Source: Amphibalanus amphitrite (taxonomy: Eukaryota > Arthropoda > Thecostraca > Balanomorpha > Balanidae). Taken from it: a DNA stretch of 64,000 nucleotides. The translations under genes were made by a program, and so were the position numbers. The stretch spans positions 124,001-188,000 of the forward strand of contig NW_024881788.1 in assembly GCF_019059575.1 (NCBI RefSeq), in the 5' to 3' direction. Shown one piece after another: positions 10,949 through 21,355 of this stretch. The notes beneath the pieces are model-generated. The model was not told where the DNA came from, did no database searches, and was given only the letters and a program-made list of their open reading frames with translations. The stretch's first letter is position 1. Each line of letters starts with the position of its first letter.

Positions 10949-11900
10949 GTGCGGGCACTCAGAGGCTTGCATAGGACTCTTCCTCGGAGGTCGGCCTTGG
11001 CCGAACGGCGTTCCTCAAACTGGTGTAGGGCGCTGAGATTATTGAATGGGGCTCTCGAGTATTGGCATGGGGCCCTCAGCTATCAGCACGGAGCCCTCAG
11101 GAGCCGGCAAGGGCTCCTCTGCGGCGTGCATAAGCCATCCGAGCTCAGAGGCCGGTGTGAAATCCTAAATAGGAGCTGAGTGCACTTAAAAACCTGCGTA
11201 GGGCCCTCAGAGATCACAGCTTTAACCAGCCAGCGTTCGTGGACACCCTTAGAAACTGACTTAGGGACCGCCTCAAATACTTGTGTCGGCCGGCCCTCTC
11301 ACATCAGCCTGGGTATCTCAGGCATCGTCCTGGGCCCTCGAGAGCCGCTTAGGGCCCTCGGAAATTGGCATGGTACCCTGAGATAGCTGTTTGGGCCCTC
11401 GGGTAACGGCTTGGGGCCCTCGGGCATTGGCCTGGGGCCCCCGGGCATTGACCAGAGGCCCTTGGATATCGGTCTGGGGCCCCTCAAGAGCCGGTGAGAG
11501 CCTTCAGAAACTGGGGTGGGGCCCTGAGATAACTGTGGGGGCTTTCAGGTACCGATGCGGGACCCTCAGGCATCGGCCACAAGAGGGCGTTAAGGGGGCA
11601 GGGGCCCTCAAGAGCCGGTTAGGGCCCTCAAGAGCCGGTTAGGCCCTCAGAAACTAGCGTGGATCCCTGAGCTAGCCATGTAGGTACTCAGATACCGGCG
11701 TGGAGCCTTTAGACATCGACTTGGGGCTCTCGGGCATCGGCCTGGGGCCCTCAAGAGCCGGTGGGAGCGCTCAAAAATGGTGTGGGGCCCTGAGACAACA
11801 TCTGAGATAACACTGGTAGGTACCTGTTTATGCATTCAGGCACCGGTGCGGGGACGTCAGGCTCGGGCTGGGGCCCTCGAGCATCAGCTTTAGACACTCA
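10949..11900. repeat. GAGGGCCC minisatellite, left-arm copy
   Basis: About thirty degenerate units of 26-33 bp with words such as GGGGCCCTCGGGCATTGGCC. The same array is found reversed in the right arm (38330-38950 and 39550-39850). Open frames here are repeat products. Confidence 0.85.
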
Positions 11901-13079
11901 AGCGCCAGGGCCACATGGGCCCCCACAACGAACTGTGGGTGTGCAAAAATAGGTGTTTGCACACTCTCGGGATTTTCAGGGCTGTCCCCCCCCGGAATCC
12001 GCGGTCCCTGGCGTATAAAAATAAGGCAAACATAATTGCGTTTTTTTTTTCTTTTTGTCGTCCTATATAGTCAACTAAGGTGGCTGTGAAATAGCACATG
12101 CAATAGATACGCTTGTAACAAGATCAGCCGATAATGATAGAAAATGCCAGCCATTGCTGGTCTCAGTTGTTTTACGGGTCTCCCGAAACTGGGTGTAGGC
12201 CTGTTTTCTTTGACCTCTTGTCGGAGGATAATGCGATCATATAAGATAAACTTAACATCAAAGTGTTCCCAGGCCATAAGGCATTATCCCCAAAACAAAA
12301 ATTTCCGCCTATACCACTTTTGCCGCGTTTTTTACATCTGAAGTGGAGAAGCACCATGTCTGAAAATGGCGCGACCTTTGGCTTCCAACAGATTTGGTCT
12401 CCAAAACAAACCCGTTCATGGCCATTTGGTTCACGACATCCAGTTTTTGTACTGGTAGAATATTACTTACCGCAGTAGTACTCTGTGCTAACGGTTGTCT
12501 TTGGGCCATCATATCAAGCCGAATGAGTGCACGGTGGCTCAAAATGTCTCACAATTTGATTTTCAACGGGTGCCTGGCCGTCTCTGCTGTTGGGGCGTTG
12601 TAGTCATCTGACGTTCACACACGCCTTTTTCGGGCGGTTCAAATGACAGAATACCTCCGTTAGACCACAAAGTGTGCTTCAATATACTTTCTGTTGTATA
12701 TGGTTATGTTTTTGGTATGCATTGTAGTGATTTTCGCTGCTTTTCCCGTAGTTTTCGCATATTTTTCAGGCGAAGGACCCCAAATTCCAAAATTTTGTCG
12801 AAGATAGTGGTGGAAAGTAGACTGATGTTCTTTAGATAATCCTGATCTATCGTCTAGCTAGTTCTTAGCTAGATCGGTGACGTTTGTTGTCCATGACAAG
12901 CAACCACCCGTTTGACAACTGGTGCATGGCCCTTTTTGGCCGAGCCCAAGCTTGTCAATCAGGTTGATCTCTTGCTCTCTCTGGCTTCGTTAGCTGATAT
13001 AATCAGGGGCGGATCCAGCCGTTTACAAAGGGAGGGGCCAAAACCGGCCAATGCCGACGTGATACAGGCTCACCAGGTT

Positions 13080-13366
13080 TACATAGTGGGGCATAATCAA
13101 GGAACCGTTTTTTAGAAGACCCGACGTGCACTTCTGTGCCACCGAAAAAATACATGTTTAATGCTTAACGATCCCGAACATATATTCTATCCGCAACTCG
13201 TTTCCATCCCCAGGATACTCGAATCCTTCTCCACACCTCAGCCCCCTGGTCCGGGTTGGACGGCCACCTTTATCCCATGCGGGTAGCTCCACCTCAGGAG
13301 CAGGCCCGTAACCGGGTACGGTGACCGTTAGTGGCCTGTCCACGTGATGGGCTCAGCCCCAACGGG
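13080..13366 (-). repeat. SINE-like element, left arm only
   Basis: The right arm has the uninterrupted target, while here a 287-bp insert is flanked by a 10-bp duplication, TCACCAGGTT (13070-13079 and 13367-13376). On the minus strand it runs from GTTGGGGCTGAGCCC through a B-box-like GATTCGAGTATCC to an AT-rich end with AAACATGTATTTT. A diverged relative lies at 59148-59374. The size, long target duplication and lack of coding frame fit a SINE. The family is not one I recognise. Confidence 0.75.
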
Positions 13367-13791
13367 TCACCAGGTTGCCCGCTCAGACCAATGTCTCCCC
13401 CTTAATCCTAGCATCTCTTCCGCTCGGCTTCACCAAGGAGTGTATGATGCACCGAATTCAGAGGAAGTCACGACCACGACTTTGCGCTTATCACTGTGCT
13501 CGGTAGCGACTAAAGCTCACCACTATACCTGTAGAATAAAATGTGACCAAAATATGATGGAATAATTTATCATTAAGATAGCGTTTTATTTACGACAAAG
13601 TAATTCAAAACGAAACCTTGTGTCTAACTAGTTGAGTGTTTTCTTTTGCCTCTGTTTATTTTGGCGTGGTTTCAACTTTCAATTCGAACGAATCAGGGTC
13701 TTTCTCCTTGGACCGCATCTTTCGTGTCTAACGTTTAAAAAAGCAGGAGTCAAATGTATGTATGTAATGCATAATGGGAAGCGATACATGT

Positions 13792-14047
13792 TGTAGTGTA
13801 TTGCACCACCCACGCGATATATACAGTCCGGTTAAAAGGAAGATCTCAAAACGCGCACGGCACAGACAGTCACCATCCGTGACCACCGTCGCCAACCGAC
13901 TGCCCCGCCGGCCGGCCTACGGACACGTCACTCGCCCTCAGCGCCACCCCCACAACCTGCAGTTAACAGAACTGCCGCTAGGTGACACTGGCACACTCGT
14001 ACGTTACGGAACGAAAGAGGGACACCAGTCCGTAACAGAACACCACA
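13792..14047 (-). repeat. 3' LTR of the Ty3/gypsy element
   Basis: 256 bp, TGTAGTG to ACCACA in plus orientation. A purine-rich tract (AGGGGGGAAGAA on the minus strand) lies immediately before it, as expected for plus-strand priming. Confidence 0.95.
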
Positions 14048-14069
14048 TTCTTCCCCCCTGGAAAAAGTT

Positions 14070-16231
14070 ACAGTCTTATTTATTTATTTATTTATTTATT
14101 TCACATCATAGACCCATTCCACACAAGCGTGGCTATTCTAGGATCAGGGTCACAATTAAAAAATAAGGATAGTTGGTCACACACATCGTACACGAATTCA
14201 TTCTCACAAACGCACACCCAATCACACTTCCCGCGAGTGGGTCGTCACTAGCCGGCATCGGTCTGTTGCTGGAGCAAATACCTCCGCAGCTCTCTTTTAA
14301 ATGGGCTCAGGCCTAGGTCGCGAATCGTTTGTGGTAAGTCATTAAAAGCGGTCACGGCTGAGTATAAAAAGCGTCTCCTACCGGATTCTGATCTAATGGT
14401 AGGCACATTCAGCAGCTCGTTCTGTCGCGTGTCGCGCTGATGAACATGTCGTCGAAGCGTGAGGCTGGCGGATAACGTCTCGGGCTGAGAGGTAGACAGA
14501 ATGCGCTTTAACCCGCGAGTTGCTGGGGGGGGGGCGTTAAACGCCCCCACTTTTTTCGCCGGGCCATAGCATAAAAACGGCGCGCCGCAGGCGCGCCAAT
14601 TTTTGGGTACCTGTAGGGAATTGATTGAAGTCTATTGTGCCAAAATTTCAAAACAATCGGTAGGAAAAATTTTGAGATATCGAGGTTTTAGTGACGTCAT
14701 GATTTCTGAGTTTTCGACCAAAAACGGCATATGTTCAAAAAATCATATAAAATCACAGAATAGACATACAGACATGCCGTAAACGGCATTAGACTGCCAA
14801 TACCATGAACAATCAAATGGCTATCTTCGATTATTGATTATCGTTTTGCATTTGCCAAAATCTTGATCTGAATCTGGGCAATTTCTCGTGACTACTTCAC
14901 GACCATGATACATACATTTCTTAAATTGAACTTTTTGAGCCAAATACGTACACATATGATAAAATGAATGTCACCATCGTGTTCTACGCCCCAAATTACC
15001 CATAAAACATGTGTCACAGGCTGCGAATATCAGTTTTGATTTTCGGGGATATGTGCCTACCCGGTTGACCTGACCTTGACCCTGACCTATGCTTGACTGA
15101 CCCCTACATGGGGCTGACACTCTTGTAGGCCTTATATGATGGATTGTGCACCGTTTTGACAGAGTTTATGACGAGAGGCGCTAATTGCGAAGTCCTGAAG
15201 TCCATGCTACTGAAAGCCCGATTTCAGGTGTTTGACCTGACCTTGACCCGACCTGTGACCTCAAAATTCAACTTTAAAGTACTCATCTGAAGCGTCTCGT
15301 CGCGTTCTTTCGTTTGCCGCCTCGTGCGTTTCGCTGCGCCTATTGGTTCTCGAGTTATCGGCTGGGGGCGTTTAACGCCCCCCCCCCCAGCAAACGGTGG
15401 GTGGCGAAATACCCCAGCAACTGCCGGGTTAACAATGTCAGCGTGTGAAAAACATGTAAATTGCGCGCCGAAAGCCACTGCAGTTCATGAAGGACGTCAC
15501 TCACATGATCAAATTTTCGACGCCCGGAGATGACGCGTGCTGCGAAATTCAACACTTTCTGTAGCCGACCAGTTTGTGTGGTGTTACAGGTTCCGTAGAC
15601 ACTAAGACAGTAGCGAATAAGTGATACGACTAGAGATTGGACTAGAGTTGTGAGCGTCGCAGAAGGTAAACTATGACGGCAGTGACTCAAACCGATTAAA
15701 ATGCCTGTGCAGCGCCGAACCACATCGTCAATGTGTGCGGTAAAAGTCATAAATTGGTCGAATACGACACCCAGGTTCCGCACCATGAGAGAACCGGAGA
15801 CAGTCGTGCCCATGAACTTGATAGAAATGGTTGGTACCTGTCGAAGATTTTGTCGAGTGCCGAGAGCTATGAGCTGTGTTTTTTTTAGCGTTGATTTTCA
15901 TGCCATTTTTGCCAAACCAGTGAGCAAGTTGCGAAAGATTACGTTCCATGGAGCTAACAAGGGCACCAATGTCTCCGGGCCTGCCACTCACGAGAACCTG
16001 AGTGTCGTCCGCGTACTGCACTATGCACGCGTCATCAGCATACAGCGGCAAGTCGTTGGCGTAGATGCTGTACAACAGCGGACCGAGCGCTGACCCCTGG
16101 TAAGTTCCGATCGGGTTCGGCAGAGGCGACGACAGATCACATGAGCCTCGCTGGCTCCTAGCTACTACTTGCTGGTAGTGGTCCGCCAGGTAGCTCTTAA
16201 ACCAGCGAGTGTCTACATTGTACAGCTCCAA
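14070..16231 (-). mobile_element. LINE (CR1/jockey-like) inserted in the Ty3/gypsy element
   Basis: On the minus strand, 15728-16231 encodes the middle of a reverse transcriptase with WFKSYL, GSALGPLLYSIYANDLP and the catalytic QYADDTQ. 15430-15813 continues with HLGV-like and SLVVSLIRYCLSVYG segments. 14248-14507 encodes the typical C-terminal end with FLYSAVTAFNDLPQTIRD. The 3' end is a TAAA-type repeat tail at about 14077-14105. It is 5' truncated inside the reverse transcriptase and interrupted by a TTAA element (14512-15428). There is at least one frame change between pieces. Clade is by motif impression only. Confidence 0.85.
14512..15428. mobile_element. TTAA-flanked GGTCA-rich element in the LINE
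   Basis: The ends CCCGCGAGTTGCTGGGG and CCCCAGCAACTGCCGGG are inverted, with TTAA on both sides (14508-14511, 15429-15432). Just inside each end is a hairpin-forming word: GGGCGTTAAACGCCC at the left and GGGGGCGTTTAACGCCCCC at the right. Internal GGTCA/TGACC half-sites cluster at about 15065-15100 and 15235-15265. The element splits the LINE's C-terminal coding region. It belongs with the elements at 32067, 35240, 42119 and 46360. Confidence 0.85.
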
Positions 16232-19200
16232 TTTTCTCTATTTGTCTATTTGGCGCACGTCTCGTACGCTGGGACCTCCTCACCGGCTGCGTCGCGGAGT
16301 TCATTCTCGCGCCCGGCTGGAGAGCAGGTTCGACCGCCACCAGCCCGGCACCGCTCGCTGCCTCGCGCGGCGACAGCAGTACGCCAGCGTCTTGTTGCTC
16401 TGCCTGCCGCTCCGTCGCCGGAGGTGGTGACGCCTCCCGCTCCCGATCGTCCTCTGCGTCTTCCGGTGACACAGCCACGCCGTCCTCCGCGGGACCCCGG
16501 CTGGCCTCGGTGTGCCGCCGGCCGACCCCCAGTGACACAGCCTGTCCGTCCTCCAGTGGCACGCCGTCCTCCGCGTGCCGCCAGTCGTCGGCCTCCAGCC
16601 GCTCCCCGCGGCGAGGCACAGACGTCGGAGACACCGCACTCCGCTGACCAGCCCCCGGCTGACCGCTCTGACCCACGTGCAGCTCAGCCTGAGACTGCTG
16701 CGGCGCCCGAGCTGTCGTCAGCCGCTCTGCGTGGATCCGGGAGCCGTCATCTAGCCTGTAGCTGACTGGTCCCAGGCGAGACTCCACCCGTCTCGGCTCG
16801 GAGTACCGTGGCCGTCCCTTCTTGGGACGCGGCACCAGCCGGCACCGGACCCAGTCGCCGACCTGGAACCGTGGTGTCTCAGCTGCACGCCGCTCGTCAG
16901 CGTACTTCTTCTGCTTCTTCTGCCTCTTCTGCACTCTGTCTCGCAGCTCACGATCTTGCGGTTCTTCTGTGGGAAGAGCCGCCGCGTGCAGACGTGTCCT
17001 CAGCTTCCGTCCGTGCAGAAGCTCGGCTGGACTCAGCCCCGTCGTGGCGTGAGGCGTGCTCCTGTACGTCTGCAGAAACTTCTGCAGATAACACGCTCGA
17101 TCTTCGCTGCTCCGGTCCGCCGCCTGGAGAGCACTTTTCACAGTGCGGTTCGCACGCTCCACCGCACCTGACCCGGCAGGGTGGTACGGCGTGACCCGGA
17201 TGTGGCGCGTGCCGACACTCCTCAGGTAGTCTGCGAACGCTGCTGAGGTGAAGTGTGTCCCGTTGTCGGACACCAGCTCCTTCGGGTAACCTTCTCGAGA
17301 TGCTAGCGTCTCCAGAAACTGCACCACCGCCTCCGTGCTGGGTTCTGTGCAGAAGCCGACTTCTATCCATTTGGAAAAGTAGTCTACCAGCACTACCGCG
17401 TATCGGTGCTGGCGGCGCGCTTCCATTGGGCCGATAAAATCCACGCCCACCTTCTCCCATGCCGCTCCTGGCAGCGGCACAGGGTGTAGCGGCGCACTGC
17501 GAGTCCGAGCCGATTTGTCCACGTCGGCACACACGTCGCAGTTTCTCACCGCCTCTTCTATGTCCGTGTCCATCTTGGGCCACCAGTAGATGTCACGAGC
17601 CCGCTGCTTAGTTCGGACGATCCCTTGATGTCCTTCGTGGGCTAGGGACACCATCCTCGTCCGCAGCGCCGCCGGCACGATCACCCGCTGACCACGGACG
17701 ACCAGGTCTCCCACTAGGCTGAGCTCCTCTCGGCAGTTGTAGAAGGGCTGTAGCTCTGCCGGGCAGTCGCGGCGCCGTCGCGGCCACCGCCGTGGGATCT
17801 GCTGCACCAGCTGGCACAGCACTGGGTCAGTCTGTGTCGCCTCCAGCAGCTCGTCCCGCCGCACTGCTCCGAGCTGGGCAGTCACTGCCGCCACCGCCAC
17901 GACATCATCATCCAGTTCGCCTTCCTCTGCGCCTGGCAGTCGTGAGAGGCCATCAGCTGGGTTGTCACCGCCTCTGACATGCTCCACGGTGAAGTCGTAT
18001 GCCATGAGACGTGACGCCCACCGTGCCACCCGTAGGCCGGCTCGGCCCACCCCCGGTGACGTCATCAGCGTTTGGAGAGCCGCGTGATCGACTCGTAGGC
18101 AAAACGGCCTACCCCAGAGATACTTCCGCCACTTTTCCACGGCCCACACACATGCCAGGGCCTCTCTCTCCGTGACATTGTATCTTCTTTGAGCCGGGGT
18201 GAGACTGCATGACGCAAAACTCACCACTCTCTCTCCCTCAGGGTGAGTTTGGGAGAGCACGGCCCCCAATCCCACGTCACTGGCGTCTGTGGTGACTCGG
18301 GTCGGCAGCGTTGGGTCGTACATGGCCAGCGCTCTGCTGCCCAGGATCCGCTGCCGGACGTCGTCCATCACCGCCTGAAGTTCGCCAGTCCACTGGAAGG
18401 GTGGCGCCCCCTTCCTCAGCAGGCACCGCAGTGGCTCCACTAGCGTGCTGTACGCCGGCACGAATCGGCTGTAGAAGCCGAACAGGCCAAGCATGGCCTG
18501 CAGGTCCTTCAGGCTAGCAGGTGCTCGCAGTTCTCGGAGAGCCTTGATGCGGTCCGGGTTCACTGCCACCCCCTGCTTGGGGATGATGAACCCCAGAAAC
18601 TCCACTTGCTCTCTCCTCAGCTTGCACTTCTCGATGTTGAGCGTGATCTGGTGCTCCCTGAGCCTCTTCAGCACAGCCGTCAGTCGCCTCTCGTGCTGGT
18701 TGGAGGTCGCAGCGTAGATGATGACGTCATCTAGGTACACCTGCACTCCTTCCAGACCACGTAGGATGGCTTCCATCACCTTCTGGAACGCCTGTGGCAG
18801 ACTCTTCAGCCCATAGGGACACCTCCTGTACCTCATCAGTCCCTGATGGGTGATGAACGTCGTCAGCGACCTTGAATCCGGATGTAGATCCAGCTGATGG
18901 TATGCTGACTTCATGTCAAGGCTGCTGAAGATGGTTGCACCCTGAAGCTGCTCCAACATGTCCTGCATGTCGGGGAGTGGATGTCCGCTGGCTTCCACCG
19001 CCTTGTTGACCTCTCGAAGATCCACACACAGCCTCAGTTTCCCGTTCCGCCGTCTGGACACCACTATGGGAGAGATCCATGGGGATGCGTCGACTGGTTC
19101 GATGACTCCAGCCTGTTGCAACTTCAACAGCTGATCCCGCACCTCTTCCCTCACGGCGTACGGTAGAGGTCTCAGCCGCTGCTGTACTGGGTTGACCTCC

Positions 19201-20504
19201 GTCTTCAGTCTCACCCTGTGCACGAACCCAGTGAGACTCAGCAGCTCCTCTGGCATCTGCTCCTGGATAGCACACACAGTCGCCCCGTGAATCACGGACA
19301 ACTTCAGCTTCTCCTGCAAATCTCTGCCCAGCAGGGGCACGCCAGCGTCTACCACATACAGTGAAACTTGGGAGCTGTTGCCGTTCTCCGCCTGCACTGT
19401 CACCTGCACCACCCCCTGCACCAGCAGCGATGACCCTCCGTAGGCCTCCAGGCGCACTGCAGTGGGCAGGAGGGGCAGATGGCGGAACTGCTTCCTGTAG
19501 ACGGACAACGGTAGGATGCTCACGGCCGAGCCAGTGTCAGCCAGCATCCGCAGTGGCTGCTGGTCCACCCGCAGCTCGGTCCACAGGTTCTTCCGGTCGT
19601 CATCCGTCACGGCCAGCACTTCAACAGTCCTCACTGGCTTCCTCTTGGTCTGCTTCGTCTTCTGAGGTGGTTCCTTGCAGAACCTGGCGTAGTGGCCCTT
19701 CTGCTGGCAGTTGTGACACCTTCTCCAACGAGCTGGACAGCAGGGATCAGCAGTCCGGTGGGGACCGCCACAGTTGGAGCACGGCGAGACCCCCTTCCTG
19801 GGAGCAGTCACTGCGGCTATCTCCAGCTGAGCCGGGGGAGAGGTTGGTGCCCGCGTAGCTCCACCTCCACCCACCAGCCGCTGTCGCTCAGCAGCCACCT
19901 CCAGCTCCTCAGCCACCTCGAGGATGCGCGACACAGTCAGAGCTGGCTCCCGACACAGCCGCTCTCTCAACCTGTCGTCCCTGCAGCCCTCGATGAACTG
20001 CTCACAGATCAGCTGCTCCTGGAGTTCGCCGAAGGCGCATCTGGAACTCAGGTCCTGCAGCTCAGTAAGGTACACCGCTGGAGACCTGTCCAGCTGGTAA
20101 CACCGCCGGAACAGCATTCTCTCCGAATGAGTCGCTCGTGTCTCCGGAAACAGCCGCTGAAACACTGCAGAGATTGCAGCCACCGGGTCGACTGCTGCAG
20201 TCGGTTGTCCTTCCTCCTTGACACCATCTTCCTCCTGCGCCGGAATCGCCGCCTCCTGCGCTCCCGGTGCCACGCCCTGCGCCGGTTTCGCCGCCGCGAA
20301 ATAGAGACGCCGCGCCTCCTGTCCCACACAGTGTAATAGGAGGGCCTCTCGTCGCTGAACAGTCCACTCGTCCCAACCACTCGCCACGGCGAAAATCCTG
20401 AACTCGCCAAGCCACTGGGACCAGGGCGTGGTCGGCCGTCCTGGCGCCACTAGAAATGGCGCTGGCGCACGCAAACAGTCCATCGCGGCGATCACTGTTA
20501 TCAC
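16232..20504 (-). CDS. Ty3/gypsy Gag-Pol reading frame
   Basis: A single minus-strand frame of about 1420 residues. In order it shows a gag-like region; CCHC-type knuckles near residues 242-275 (CSNCGG and CHNCQQKGHYARFC); an aspartic protease (LADTGSAVSIL, about 321-331); a reverse transcriptase from about 430 with LRLCVDLREVN and the catalytic VYLDDVIIY near 589; RNase H starting at TTDASDVGLGAVLSQ; an HHCC integrase zinc finger (HEGHQG to CDVCAD); and the integrase core (GVDFIGPM, SDNGTHF, ERANRTVKSAL). The order RT-RNase H-integrase is that of Ty3/gypsy. I see no envelope gene. The 3' side abuts the LINE insertion. Confidence 0.92.
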
Positions 20505-20538
20505 TTAGCGCAAAAGGATCTCAGTTCCTCGTCGCCAC

Positions 20539-20794
20539 TGTAGTGTATTGCACCACCCACGCGATATATACAGTCCGGTTAAAAGGAAGATCTCAAAACG
20601 CGCACGGCACAGACAGTCACCATCCGTGACCACCGTCGCCAACCGACTGCCCCGCCGGCCGGCCTACGGACACGTCACTCGCCCTCAGCGCCACCCCCAC
20701 AACCTGCAGTTAACAGAACTGCCGCTAGGTGACACTGGCACACTCGTACGGTACGGAACGAAAGAGGGACACCAGTCCGTAACAGAACACCACA
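20539..20794 (-). repeat. 5' LTR of the Ty3/gypsy element
   Basis: 256 bp, differing from the other LTR at one visible position (CGTACGG versus CGTACGT). The sequence just inside it, on the minus strand GTGGCGACGAGGAACTGAG, is where a tRNA primer-binding site would lie. Confidence 0.95.
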
Positions 20795-20799
20795 CATGT

Positions 20800-21355
20800 T
20801 GATCGGGAAAATGGATGAATGGAATGACATACCATTAGAATTGAGGATATACAGAAGTTGGCGTCTCTTCCAGACGACAGGAACAGCAGGATATAGCAGT
20901 AGCGGCTCAGTGATGCAGGTAGGTAGGCTTGGGATCCGACGCCACCAACCACTGTCCACTGTAGAGATGGGAGCCAAAACGTTAGTGGATGCAGTCAGGT
21001 CACTGGAGGTGGGATAAGTCAGTGAGGGATTGAATGGGCAGGGTGTAAAATAAAATTAAAGTTATAACTGATTTCTTTTTAAGGTATCACTCCAGCATGA
21101 ACTTTGTATGTCTGATTATCTCCGTTAGCATGAGTACGCATGGCGATGTGGACATGTGAATTTACATAATAGCTATGCATTGCACTAAGTGCGCATATAA
21201 CATTTTTATTGTCCGCACCAGCTTAATTGTCCTTGGCCCGAGAACCCGAGAACGAGGATAATGGTCAGATACTAGTGCATACATAATAGTAAAATGTGAA
21301 CCATTATTAAAAAGTAAATAAGTACAGGAAAACTGAATAACGCAAGCGGCTGACC
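20800..21355. other. Left-arm sequence beyond the transposase 3' end
   Basis: Shared with the right arm (31118-31680). It holds a short plus-strand frame with IGKMDEWNDIPLELR, faintly like the WN.LP stretch near the C-terminus of LINE proteins, but too short to assign. The rest is AT-rich with no recognised feature. Confidence 0.4.

Larger units (their letters stand above)
13792..20794 (-). mobile_element. Ty3/gypsy LTR retrotransposon, young
   Basis: Two 256-bp LTRs beginning TGTAGTG and ending ACCACA (13792-14047 and 20539-20794) differ at one position that I can see, so the insertion is recent. A 5-bp duplication CATGT flanks it (13787-13791 and 20795-20799). The matching empty site is present in the right arm near 31679, so it inserted after the arms formed. 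On the minus strand a single gag-pol frame follows the 5' LTR and a purine-rich tract precedes the 3' LTR. Apart from a LINE inserted near its 3' end it looks nearly whole, with that insertion as the one evident interruption. Confidence 0.95.

Noticed and set aside
20796-21017. Short frame with IGKMDEWNDIPLELR as a host gene
   Set aside because: Present in both arms next to the transposase, with only a faint likeness to a LINE C-terminus; too short to support.
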